Shown: one piece after another, positions 19,755-28,554 of the stretch | How the letters are laid out: each line of letters begins with the position of its first letter | Position numbering within the stretch: position 1 is the stretch's first letter | Source: Microcaldota archaeon | GTDB taxonomy: Archaea > Micrarchaeota > Micrarchaeia > Micrarchaeales > CABMGC01 | NCBI GenBank assembly: GCA_021848065.1 | Contig: JAJZNA010000032.1 | Location: 1 to 35,388 of the forward strand | Direction of reading: 5' to 3' | Length of the DNA stretch: 35,388 nt | The notes under the pieces: generated by a model | The model's input: the letters and a program-made list of their open reading frames with translations, nothing else | Databases searched by the model: none | Told to the model about the DNA's origin: nothing | Made by a program: the position numbers and the translations under genes

Positions 19755-20449
19755 GCGAGGATATTAAAACAGAAAAGCCTGCGAATGCAGGGGAGGCCAC
19801 TGCGGCACAGACAAGTGCTCCGGCCGCAGCTCCAAAGGCTCCATCCGCACCGCTCTCCAAGCTGGACCAGCTTAGGGCGGACATAGACGCGGAGAAGAAC
19901 CGCAGGTTTGGCCTCATAAAAGACATAAAGTCTGCAAGGAAGAGGCTTGCCTACAAGGCAGCCGACAAGATAGCAATATCACAGCTATCCGAGATAAGCA
20001 AGAATACTACTAAGAACATAGGCTTCCTGAGAAGGAGGAAGGAGCAGCTCGAGTTCAGAATCGCCACTGAGGCCTTCACGCCTGAGGCAGAAAGGGACCT
20101 CATCATGAAGAAGAATGCAGTGGAGATAGAGCTAGAGGAAGCCCTCAAGTCATTCAGGCTCAGGAAGAAGCTCGAGTTCATAGACGGCGACATCGTCCAG
20201 CTCGAGAAGCAGCTTGTGGAGCTTGACGAGAAGATAAAGGAGTCAGACAAGAAGCTTGACGTGCTATACGGCGAACTCAGATCCATAACAGGGGCGGCGA
20301 CCAGAAGGCCGCAGTTCGACAGGGATAGGAAGCAGCCAAGGGAGCAGCCAAAGCCTCAGGAAGTAAGCCTCGCAGACATCGCCGTGATAAAGGAGAAACG
20401 GTCCGATAAGCAGGAAAGGGAAGAGTCTGACGAGTCGGTGTTGAATTGA
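19751..20449 (+). CDS. Coiled-coil protein, apparently with a non-canonical start (CTG 19751)
   Basis: Frame open from 19724 to 20449; LSEDIKTEKPANAGE...LDQLRADIDAEKNRRFGLIKDIKSARKRLAYKAADKIAISQLSEISKN...; no in-frame ATG/GTG/TTG before 20105, although coding-like sequence extends about 118 codons upstream of that ATG. Confidence 0.65.
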   Translation: MSEDIKTEKPANAGEATAAQTSAPAAAPKAPSAPLSKLDQLRADIDAEKNRRFGLIKDIKSARKRLAYKAADKIAISQLSEISKNTTKNIGFLRRRKEQLEFRIATEAFTPEAERDLIMKKNAVEIELEEALKSFRLRKKLEFIDGDIVQLEKQLVELDEKIKESDKKLDVLYGELRSITGAATRRPQFDRDRKQPREQPKPQEVSLADIAVIKEKRSDKQEREESDESVLN

Positions 20450-21756
20450 AATTGACTTTTTATGGGGCGGCTGGCGAAGTTGGGCGCAGCTGCATACTTC
20501 TGGAGAGCGACAAGGCCAAGATACTTCTCGATGCCGGCATAAAGCTCGGCAAGGAAGTCGAGTTTCCTCTAATAACTGATCATGAGCTAAAGGCTCTAGA
20601 TGGCGTTGTGATAAGCCATGCGCACCTTGACCATTCGGGGTATGTCCCGCACATATACTCCGTAGGCTACGAGGGCTTCATGTACGCCACTAAGCCGTCC
20701 TTCGAGCTCAGCAACGTGCTGATCAGCGACTACATGCGCATATCGACCCCTACCAATGTGGCAAAGGACAGCGTCTCGCGCATGCAGCGGCACACGCGCC
20801 TCATGGAGTTCCACCAGGAGTTTCGGATAAACGACCTCACGCTCAAGTTCCTTCCTGCAGGTCATATACTGGGCAGCGCCATGATAGAGGTTAGCGACGG
20901 AAAGAATGTTCTGCTCTACACTGGTGATATCAACCTGAGGACCACCAAGCTGCTGGATCCCGCATACTCGGAGCACCTTAAGGCAGACACCCTAATAACG
21001 GAATCAACCTACAGCGGCCCGGATGATGTCTTCCAGTCAGAGAAGAAAGTTATAGACCAGATGCTTGCAAGCATAAAGGAGACTATACTCCAAGGGGGCA
21101 AGGTGCTCATACCAAGCTTCGGGGTCGGCCGCGCGCAGGAAGTTCTTATGGTTCTTGACGACTACATGAAGTCCGGGCTGATACCGCCTGCAAAGCTCTA
21201 CATGGACGGGATGATAGGCAAGGCCATGAGGATACACCGCCACAATGTAATCTATTGCAGGGACGAACTCCAGAAGCGCATACTCCTTAACGATGACGAT
21301 CCATTCAAGTCCAAGAACTTCTATGTTGTCACAACCAAGCAGCAGCGTAACAGGATAATACACGGCAGCGAGTCCGCCATAGTTGTGACCACGAGCGGCA
21401 TGCTCACCGGCGGGCCAATACTCACGTACCTCCTCCACATGGCTTCAGACGCCAAGAATAAGATGCTTCTTGTGGGCTTCCAGGCCGAAGGCACTCTCGG
21501 AAGGGAGTTCGAGAACGGCGCCAAGCATGTAAAGATAGACGAGAAAGACGTCACTGTGAACCTCAAGGTGGAGAAGTACCATCTGTCTGCTCACGCCGAC
21601 AGGCAGCAGCTGCTCACGCTGATAGGCAAGATAGACGGGCTCAAGCGCATATTCATAGTGCACGGGGACCCCGCAAAGTCTAAGGACTTCCAGCAGGCGA
21701 TCAAGAGCAAGTACGAGACTTATCTGCCAGAGCTTGCAAGCCACTACGAATTCTAA
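20446..21756 (+). CDS. MBL/beta-CASP RNase, CPSF/aCPSF2-like
   Basis: TTG start overlapping upstream TGA; DAGIKLG, VISHAHLDHSGYVP, GHILGSAMIEV, TESTYSG, PSFGVGRAQEVL, TTSGMLTGGP, LSAHADRQQL. Confidence 0.9.
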   Translation: MKLTFYGAAGEVGRSCILLESDKAKILLDAGIKLGKEVEFPLITDHELKALDGVVISHAHLDHSGYVPHIYSVGYEGFMYATKPSFELSNVLISDYMRISTPTNVAKDSVSRMQRHTRLMEFHQEFRINDLTLKFLPAGHILGSAMIEVSDGKNVLLYTGDINLRTTKLLDPAYSEHLKADTLITESTYSGPDDVFQSEKKVIDQMLASIKETILQGGKVLIPSFGVGRAQEVLMVLDDYMKSGLIPPAKLYMDGMIGKAMRIHRHNVIYCRDELQKRILLNDDDPFKSKNFYVVTTKQQRNRIIHGSESAIVVTTSGMLTGGPILTYLLHMASDAKNKMLLVGFQAEGTLGREFENGAKHVKIDEKDVTVNLKVEKYHLSAHADRQQLLTLIGKIDGLKRIFIVHGDPAKSKDFQQAIKSKYETYLPELASHYEF

Positions 21757-22388
21757 TTTCTCCTCATAACTGCGCCGAACTTTGAAACATACTCATTAGC
21801 GTATGCAATAAATGTCGCGTCTGCAGCCATCCCGCTAACCATGTCCATAGACACTTCCGGGTCCAGAAGCATTATCTCCCCTTTATACGTGCGCATAATA
21901 TTGCCAAATGTCAGGTCCCCATGCCATATGCCTGCCTTGTTTATTGTTGAAACGATGCTTATGGCTCTTCGCAATACGTCCTGCATATTTTTGAATATCC
22001 CCTCCCTTCCCATACCTTCGGCGTGAAGCGAGTTGCTGTATTCTATCAGCGTCTCTCCCATTATGTGCGAGGTGGCATGCCCGACATCTACGCCTAGATG
22101 CCTTAGCAGGCACACTGCCCCAGGCGAATTTTGAGGTATCATGGCGTTTATATCGTCCATGCGCAGCAGCTGCATCATGGCAGTGCCCCTATCGCGCGAC
22201 TTCATTGCAGTGATGTTTCCCCTAGGCAGACAATCAAACACTGGATTTAAGCCTACTGCATCGAGGTCTGCCTTAACGTGCACTTTTCTAGGCTCCCATC
22301 CAAATTCCTTTAGCTGCGCCGCCAGATCCCTCGTCTCTGGGGATATGTCCGCTATCTTCATGCTTCCGTCCTTTGCCTTTAGTGCCAT
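21753..22388 (-). CDS. Atypical protein-kinase-like/aminoglycoside-phosphotransferase-like protein
   Basis: IWHGDLTFGNIM....GEIMLLDPEVS: HGDxxxxN catalytic loop plus DPE metal site; short N-lobe. Confidence 0.65.
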   Translation of the reverse strand: MALKAKDGSMKIADISPETRDLAAQLKEFGWEPRKVHVKADLDAVGLNPVFDCLPRGNITAMKSRDRGTAMMQLLRMDDINAMIPQNSPGAVCLLRHLGVDVGHATSHIMGETLIEYSNSLHAEGMGREGIFKNMQDVLRRAISIVSTINKAGIWHGDLTFGNIMRTYKGEIMLLDPEVSMDMVSGMAADATFIAYANEYVSKFGAVMRRN

Positions 22389-22420
22389 AATAGAATAAGC
22401 CCTCTTGCCTAAATATTGTA

Positions 22421-22906
22421 TTAGCCCCTGCGCGCATTTTCCACGAGCTTAAGCTCTGACAGGACAGCGGCCACATCCTCGCGCCCCATCGACTTGATTG
22501 CCGCGTCAACTGTCTTTCCAAGCCCTTCAATCTCCTTGCGGCGCGCTGCAATCCTTTCATCTGCTTCCGAAGCAGACTGCCTTGCTGCCTTTACTACTGC
22601 TGTCGCTGGGCTGTCCCCGTTCCTTATTAACTCTGCTATAAGCGCTTCCCTTCTATCTGCCCTACTGCTTTCTGCTGCCTGTGCCGTCAGTGTATATGCA
22701 GGGAATGCCCCTTCCTCCTTCTTGGTTGCAAATCCACGGCTTCTCAAAACTCCACATACCTCTTCATGTCCCAGTCTTCCTACTGCATTCCTAATCATGG
22801 AGCTGAAGGTATATGTGTCCATGGTCTGCTGCCCCGGCCCCCTTAGTGATGGTGACAATTCTCCTGCGCGTTCTCCTTGTCTTAGCCCTCTACTTCTAGA
22901 AGCCAT
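22421..22906 (-). CDS. Hypothetical protein
   Basis: ORF of about 161 aa, charged/Ala-rich, no recognised domain; start placed at second Met. Confidence 0.5.
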   Translation of the reverse strand: MASRSRGLRQGERAGELSPSLRGPGQQTMDTYTFSSMIRNAVGRLGHEEVCGVLRSRGFATKKEEGAFPAYTLTAQAAESSRADRREALIAELIRNGDSPATAVVKAARQSASEADERIAARRKEIEGLGKTVDAAIKSMGREDVAAVLSELKLVENARRG

Positions 22907-22948
22907 AAAAACCATAAATCTCGCCTAATCTCTTCTCCTCCTGCATCT

Positions 22949-22978
22949 TATTTTAAAATAGCTATTTTGGCCAAAATA
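22949..22978. promoter_or_regulatory. Overlapping palindromic operator-like element
   Basis: TATTTT-AAAATA-GC-TATTTT-GGCC-AAAATA: alternating half-sites forming 12-, 14- and 16-bp perfect palindromes. Confidence 0.4.
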
Positions 22979-23102
22979 TTTCCAAATGTTTGTTATAATG
23001 TCCAGGCCCCATGCCTTCATGCGCAACCTTTCGGCAAGGCATTTAAATGCGAAGTACCAATCATTAACGTAAATGCCTGCTTCGCATTGACGGTGCAGTA
23101 AA

Positions 23103-23951
23103 ATGATGCCCCTAATTTACCTAGCTATACTCATGGCGATAGGCATATTCGCAGGCTTCGTGGGGTCCATGACTGGCCTTGGCGGTGCGGTAGTGATAAT
23201 GCCTGCGCTTACCCTGCTGCTAGGCATCCCCATAGAGCATGCCACAGGCGCAAGCCTCGTAGCCACCATAGCCACATCGAGCGGAGCGGCCACAGCATAC
23301 GTCAGGGACAAGATATCAAACATAAAGATAGGCATGTCTTTGGAGATAGGCACCACCATAGGCGCCATAATCGGGGCCCTCACCGCAGCATTCGTCTACT
23401 CCCACAATCTCTCGTTCGTAATATTCATACTCTTCGGCGTTGTCGTGCTCACATCTGTCTATCCGACCCTGAGGCGCGGCGACGATGAGAAATCGGCAAG
23501 GCCGGATAGCACAACAAGGATATTCCAAATGCACGGCAGCTACTACGACAAGGCGGAGGGCCGGCGAATAAGCTACAACGGCATAAGATGGTGGCTAGGC
23601 GAGATTGTGATGTGGGTTGCGGGATTCATATCCGGGCTCCTGGGCGTGGGCTCAGGGGTGCTCAAAGTTCTTGCGATGGACTCGGCAATGCATCTTCCAG
23701 TCAAGGTGAGCACTGCTACAAGCGATTTCATGATAGGAGTCACTGCCATAACCGGCGCAGCTATATACTGGGCGCTTGGCTACATCGTGCCAAGCTTGGT
23801 CGCTCCCATAATAGTCGGCGTAGTCGCAGGCGCGTACCTAGGCAGCAAGACAATGGAATCATCGCACAGCACCAGTATAAGGAGAATCTTCATAGCGATA
23901 CTTGTCATAGTTGCGGTTGAGATGATATCTAGGGGGTTGGGCTTCTCATGA
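23103..23951 (+). CDS. TauE/SafE-family (sulfite exporter-like) membrane permease
   Basis: FAGFVGSMTGLGGAVVIMPALTLLLGIPIEHATGASLVATIATSSGAA and repeat FISGLLGVGSGVLKV. Confidence 0.9.
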   Translation: MMPLIYLAILMAIGIFAGFVGSMTGLGGAVVIMPALTLLLGIPIEHATGASLVATIATSSGAATAYVRDKISNIKIGMSLEIGTTIGAIIGALTAAFVYSHNLSFVIFILFGVVVLTSVYPTLRRGDDEKSARPDSTTRIFQMHGSYYDKAEGRRISYNGIRWWLGEIVMWVAGFISGLLGVGSGVLKVLAMDSAMHLPVKVSTATSDFMIGVTAITGAAIYWALGYIVPSLVAPIIVGVVAGAYLGSKTMESSHSTSIRRIFIAILVIVAVEMISRGLGFS

Positions 23952-24253
23952 CAAACGTCGACATGTACAAGATAATATCCTGGTCCTTAAGGATAGGCGT
24001 AGTGGCCAGCGCCCTGCTGCTACTTATAGGCATTGCATTATCGTACTCCGGCATCCAATCCTTGTCTAATCAGGGAGAATATATCCTGACTATAGGCATA
24101 TTCGTCCTGTTTGCCACCCCGGTCGCCAGGGTGGCTATGTCCATCGCTTCGTTTGCCATTGAGAGGAACTGGCTCTATGTGCTCATAACCTCAATTGTCC
24201 TAGCCAACATACTCATAGCGCTATTCGTTATACCTGCTCTGCTGCGCCCCTGA
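23948..24253 (+). CDS. DUF1634 membrane protein
   Basis: Three-TM small protein overlapping tauE stop (ATGA); SLRIGVVASALLLLIGIALS...TPVARVAMSIASFAIERNWLYV. Confidence 0.8.
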   Translation: MTNVDMYKIISWSLRIGVVASALLLLIGIALSYSGIQSLSNQGEYILTIGIFVLFATPVARVAMSIASFAIERNWLYVLITSIVLANILIALFVIPALLRP

Positions 24254-24330
24254 AACCTACGCCTGCACGAGCGAGATACCAGAAATGCGGAAACACCAAT
24301 ATAAACTTGTCTGCCTTCATTCTTATCGGT

Positions 24331-26094
24331 ATGGATATCAAGATCCGCAATTTAGAGTATCTAAGGAAGTGGCTGATTCTAGGCATCCTCATAGGCATAG
24401 CAGCCGGGTTCGGGGCTATAATATTCTACTACATGATAGCGTATGCCCAGGACCTCTTTCTCGGGCATATGGTCGGCATGTCACTTCCCTCTTCAACAAG
24501 CGAGGGCTCCCAGCCGTATGTTCCGGGCAACTACCTTCTAGTTCCAGTGTCCATAATGCTTGGGGGGTTGTTCTCCGGGCTCCTCGTGTATACCTTTGCC
24601 CCGGAGGCAGAGGGACACGGAACCGATGCCATGATAGAGTCATTCCACCACAAGGACGGCAAGATACGCAGGCGCGTGCCCCTGGTCAAGGCCATAGCAT
24701 CTGCGATAACGATAGGCTCTGGAGGCAGCGCCGGGAGGGAAGGCCCAACTGCACAGATAGCTGCAGGCATAGGCTCGTTCCTGGCCGACACATTCAGGCT
24801 ATCCCCAAGCGAAAGAAGGATAGCCGTCCTGGTGGGTACCGGCGCAGGCATCGGAACGATATTCAAGGCCCCTATAGGCGGCGCACTTCTTGCGATCGAG
24901 GTGCCTTACAAGCGTGACTTCGAGACCAATGCCCTCTTCCCTGCAATAGTAGCCAGTGCAATAGGGTACTCCATATTCGGCTCCATAGTCGGGTTCCAGC
25001 CCATCTTCGGATATTATCTGGGGGTGTTCAATCCCCTCAGCCTCCCATTCTTTGCGATACTCGGAGTAGCAGCAGGGATCTTCGTCATTTTCTATGTCAA
25101 GGTATTCTACGAGGTGCAAGGGCTCTTTCGGTCCCTGAGGATAAAGAACCACTACAAGCCAATGATAGGCGCACTGGTCGTGGGGGTCATAGCCCTTATC
25201 TTTCCAGAGGTGATGGGCGTAGGATACGGGTGGGTGCAGATGCTGTTCAACAACAGCGTGCAATCCCTTCCGACATTTGGGCTTCCTCTCCTGCTGGTGC
25301 TGATAGTCCTTCCTTTCGCCAAAGTCTTTGCAACGTCATTCAGCATAGGCTCAGGGGGTTCGGGAGGCGTGTTCGCACCCGGCATATTCATCGGCGCGTC
25401 ACTTGGCCTCATATTCGGCATGCTCTTCAATTACATCAGCCCTTCCATAGCAGCATCTGTCACGCCTTTCGTCATAGTGGGCGCGCTGGCGTTCATGGGC
25501 GGTGCAGGCAAGATACCAATATCAGTCCTGCTCATGGTTACGGAGATGACGGGAAGCCTACAGCTGCTTCCTGCAGCAATGATAGCCGTGGCGCTCTCGT
25601 ACCTCATATCAGGGCAGAACACCATCTACAGCTCCCAGGTCCCTACCCGCACGGACTCGCCTGCCCATGCCCACGAGTTCGACAGGCCAATACTTGAGAA
25701 CATCAAGATAAAGGACCTAGGCACTGTGGACATTGCGCTGACATCCGAGCACAGCGTCTCTTATGCCAGGAAGAGGATGCATTCCATGGGCCTTACAAAC
25801 CTGCCAGTTGTTGACAGCAAGGGGGGCAAGGTGCTAGGCAAGGTATCCATGCTAAACCTTCACGGCGGATACCTGCGCAAGCTCGGCACCGCTCCGATGG
25901 ACCACATAGAGGCCGTCAGGCCGCAGGACTCTGCAAGGCGTGCCATGACGATAATGGCCAAGTGCAGGACTACCTGGGTGCCAGTGGTTCAAAAGGGGAA
26001 GTACATGGGCTGCGTAACTCTGGGAAGTGTAGGTGACAGGTACAACAAGCTATTCGGGGATATATTCCGCAAGAGTTCGTCGTCCAGGAAGTGA
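24331..26094 (+). CDS. ClC-family chloride channel/antiporter with C-terminal CBS pair
   Basis: GSGGSAGREGPTAQIAAG, GSGGSGGVFAPGIFIGA, two CBS-like segments (VSYARKRMHSMGLTNLPVVDSKGGKVLG; ARRAMTIMAKCRTTWVPVV). Confidence 0.92.
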   Translation: MDIKIRNLEYLRKWLILGILIGIAAGFGAIIFYYMIAYAQDLFLGHMVGMSLPSSTSEGSQPYVPGNYLLVPVSIMLGGLFSGLLVYTFAPEAEGHGTDAMIESFHHKDGKIRRRVPLVKAIASAITIGSGGSAGREGPTAQIAAGIGSFLADTFRLSPSERRIAVLVGTGAGIGTIFKAPIGGALLAIEVPYKRDFETNALFPAIVASAIGYSIFGSIVGFQPIFGYYLGVFNPLSLPFFAILGVAAGIFVIFYVKVFYEVQGLFRSLRIKNHYKPMIGALVVGVIALIFPEVMGVGYGWVQMLFNNSVQSLPTFGLPLLLVLIVLPFAKVFATSFSIGSGGSGGVFAPGIFIGASLGLIFGMLFNYISPSIAASVTPFVIVGALAFMGGAGKIPISVLLMVTEMTGSLQLLPAAMIAVALSYLISGQNTIYSSQVPTRTDSPAHAHEFDRPILENIKIKDLGTVDIALTSEHSVSYARKRMHSMGLTNLPVVDSKGGKVLGKVSMLNLHGGYLRKLGTAPMDHIEAVRPQDSARRAMTIMAKCRTTWVPVVQKGKYMGCVTLGSVGDRYNKLFGDIFRKSSSSRK

Positions 26095-26205
26095 CATCCT
26101 GCTGCTTATTTATAACTTTCTGAAAATGCAAGCAAATAAATACCGGCCTAAATATTTCTACATCTTTTTTATAGCCCCAGCCCCATAATCCAAATTGGTG
26201 AAACT

Positions 26206-26382
26206 ATGGCAAAGAGTTTTGCATGCAGGGACATAGGTATGTCGTGTGACTTCACAGCAAGGGCCGGAAGCGAAGAGGAGTTAATGAAGAAGATAGCCAG
26301 CCACGCTAAAAAGGCACACAATATGCGCCAGATAGATCCCGCGACAATGGAAAAGGTAAAGGAAGCCATAACCGACGAATAA
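26206..26382 (+). CDS. DUF1059 small protein (58 aa)
   Basis: MAKSFACRDIGMSCDFTARAGSEEELMKKIASHAKKAHNMRQIDPATMEKVKEAITDE*; CRDIGxxCDF signature; absent from the supplied ORF list. Confidence 0.85.
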   Translation: MAKSFACRDIGMSCDFTARAGSEEELMKKIASHAKKAHNMRQIDPATMEKVKEAITDE

Positions 26383-26402
26383 CCCACGGCTCATTCTTAA
26401 CA

Positions 26403-26430
26403 AAGGATTACTCCTTCTTTTTGTTTTTTT
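26403..26430 (+). terminator. Small hairpin plus oligo-T terminator
   Basis: AAGGA-TTAC-TCCTT followed by CTTTTTGTTTTTTT after the DUF1059 gene. Confidence 0.45.
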
Positions 26431-26517
26431 GTATTACACTCCTGAGCCATGCCCAGGACTTCAGGCACCGTACATAATGGCTTATTAATCCATTCCAAGC
26501 GAAGATATTGTGAGTCC

Positions 26518-26790
26518 ATGGACAAGGAAGAGGCCGCAATGAGGCTATCAGAACACCTCAAGCTAAAGCCCGGGGTCGTAGAGGATTTTGAATTCAGGGA
26601 GGTAAGGAACGGGTGGGTAGCCACGCTGAAGGGCGATTTCAAGCACTGGTACGACATACCTCTGGGAGTCACAGCGTACTCTATAAGCGAGAAGACCGGA
26701 AAGATAAGGTCTTACGGGGAGAGCATGCGCAAGGACAGCTTTGCCATGCCTACTGCGGCCAGGGCCGAAGAGGACCTCGCAAAAGAATAA
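26518..26790 (+). CDS. Hypothetical 90-aa protein
   Basis: MDKEEAAMRLSEHLKLKPGVVEDFEFREVRNGWVATLKGDFKHWYDIPLG...; ATG 26518 chosen over upstream ATG. Confidence 0.6.
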   Translation: MDKEEAAMRLSEHLKLKPGVVEDFEFREVRNGWVATLKGDFKHWYDIPLGVTAYSISEKTGKIRSYGESMRKDSFAMPTAARAEEDLAKE

Positions 26791-26914
26791 TCAGGCCACA
26801 GTGAAGTACGGCTTGCATTTTAAGGGTAAACATCTTGCAAAATACCTGCTCATTGTTAATTTCCCAATCTGCACCAGTTGATTATAAAATATCCGCGCGC
26901 GATATAATGGCGGG

Positions 26915-27619
26915 TTGGATTGGTTGGACGAGGCTCTATCTGTCTCTGGACTTTGCGTTAAGGTTCAGGGCAGGACGCTCCTTGATGGCGTAGGCTTCAG
27001 CGCAAAGAAGGGCGAGACCATGGCCATAGTTGGGCCCAATGGCTCTGGAAAGACTACTTTGTTTAGGGCCCTTCTAGGAATTGTGCCTTATACTGGTGAG
27101 GTGAAGTGGGGTTCTGGAAAGAAGATCGGATACGTGCCCCAGAGCCTCATATCAACAGACCTGCCGATATCAGTTGAGGAGTTCCTAAGGTTCAAGTGCA
27201 AGGCCGGGCTTGACAGGTGCATAGGGTATGTCGGGTTGCACAAGGACGTACTGGGCCAGCAGCTCGGCTCGCTTTCAGGCGGCCAGCTCCAAAGGGTTCT
27301 AATAGCCTGGGTCATAGTAGACAATCCTGACATCCTGCTTATGGACGAGCCCACCTCAGGAGTGGACATAGGCTCCGAGGAGCCAATATACCAGAAGGTC
27401 ACGCAGCTCAAGAAGAGCATGGGCATGACCGTGCTGCTAATCTCGCACAACCTTCACGTGGTGATGCACTATTCGGACCACCTGCTTGCGCTGAACAGGC
27501 GCCAGACATTCTACGGGCCTACCTCCGGCCTATCAAGCTCAAGGATACTGGGGTTGATGTACGGAAGCACATCCGGCATAAAGGGACTGGAGAGGCACTC
27601 CCGCAGGCCGTTTAGGTGA
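26915..27619 (+). CDS. ABC transporter ATP-binding protein, ZnuC/metal type
   Basis: VGPNGSGKTTLFRALLG Walker A, LSGGQLQRVLIAW signature, DILLMDEPTSGVD; TTG start. Confidence 0.9.
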   Translation: MDWLDEALSVSGLCVKVQGRTLLDGVGFSAKKGETMAIVGPNGSGKTTLFRALLGIVPYTGEVKWGSGKKIGYVPQSLISTDLPISVEEFLRFKCKAGLDRCIGYVGLHKDVLGQQLGSLSGGQLQRVLIAWVIVDNPDILLMDEPTSGVDIGSEEPIYQKVTQLKKSMGMTVLLISHNLHVVMHYSDHLLALNRRQTFYGPTSGLSSSRILGLMYGSTSGIKGLERHSRRPFR

Positions 27620-27623
27620 AATC

Positions 27624-28418
27624 ATGGCAGATCTCTATTTAGCTCTCATAGTCGGCGCCTTTGTCGGCACTGCGGCAGGATACCTGGGATCCATAATGGT
27701 CTCGCGCCGCATGGCGCTTGTTGGGGACGCACTCTCCCACGTGGCCTTGCCTGGCCTTGCCATAGGCCTCATGCTCAATTTCAATCCGTTCATAGGCGCA
27801 TTTGCGTTCCTCGCAGTTGCCGCAGTTCTCACCTGGCACATACAGAAGCGCACAACGCTTCCTATGGAAGCGATAATCGGTGTGATATTCGTGCTGGCAC
27901 TCGCCATAGGAATACTGATAACCCCCCAGGTAGACCTCCTCGATGCCCTTTTCGGAGATATCTCCACGGTAAATCTGACAGACCTTATCATTACGGTTCC
28001 TGTATCCCTGCTTGTTGTAATGATAACGCGTGCCATATACGACCGGCTTGTGTTGACCATGGTGTCCGGCGAGCTTGCCATGTCAAGCGGGGTGAACGTC
28101 GAGCGCATAAACCTGGCGTATCTTCTGCTCGTGGCCGTGATAGTCGCAATAGGCATAAAGGAGGTAGGCACCTTGCTTGTAGGGGCCGTTGTAATAGTGC
28201 CGGCTGCCGCTGCCCGAATGGTGGGCACCAGCCTGAGAAGGTACTCCCTCATGAGCGCCTCCTTCGGGCTCATAAGTGCACTATCGGGGATACTGATATC
28301 TGGCTTCAGCGGCCTTCCCGCAGGGCCGATGGTGGTGATATCTGGCGCAGCAATATTTGCAGTTATGCTTTCCGTCCGCCGCATATCACCAATTTTCCAT
28401 GTTCCTGTGCAAAGGTGA
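27624..28418 (+). CDS. ABC-3 family metal transporter permease (ZnuB-like)
   Basis: GSIMVSRRMALVGDALSHVALPGLAIGLML, ISTVNLTDLI, KEVGTLLVGAVVIVPAAAARM. Confidence 0.9.
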   Translation: MADLYLALIVGAFVGTAAGYLGSIMVSRRMALVGDALSHVALPGLAIGLMLNFNPFIGAFAFLAVAAVLTWHIQKRTTLPMEAIIGVIFVLALAIGILITPQVDLLDALFGDISTVNLTDLIITVPVSLLVVMITRAIYDRLVLTMVSGELAMSSGVNVERINLAYLLLVAVIVAIGIKEVGTLLVGAVVIVPAAAARMVGTSLRRYSLMSASFGLISALSGILISGFSGLPAGPMVVISGAAIFAVMLSVRRISPIFHVPVQR

Positions 28419-28496
28419 CTGCTAGGAACTTGACAAATTATAAACCTTCCTTTTGATTATACTTTGTGGTTTCTCTTCTCTTTGATGTCGTCGGTT

Positions 28497-28546
28497 TCTT
28501 CTGTAGCAACCAACACGATTAGCGTGTTGGTCGCCTTGCCAGAAGA
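28497..28546 (+). promoter_or_regulatory. Hairpin leader upstream of transposase start
   Basis: ACCAACACG-ATTAG-CGTGTTGGT core stem (28509-28531) enclosed by TCTTCTG/CAGAAGA (28497-28503/28540-28546), ending 8 nt before the ATG. Confidence 0.5.
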
Positions 28547-28554
28547 GTTTTAAC

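Noticed and set aside
24285-24917. 210-aa plus-strand ORF overlapping the ClC gene
   Set aside because: Out-of-frame shadow of the ClC coding region, low-complexity Arg/His-rich translation.
27635-28384. 249-aa minus-strand ORF
   Set aside because: Shadow ORF antisense to the ABC-3 permease, no domain signature.
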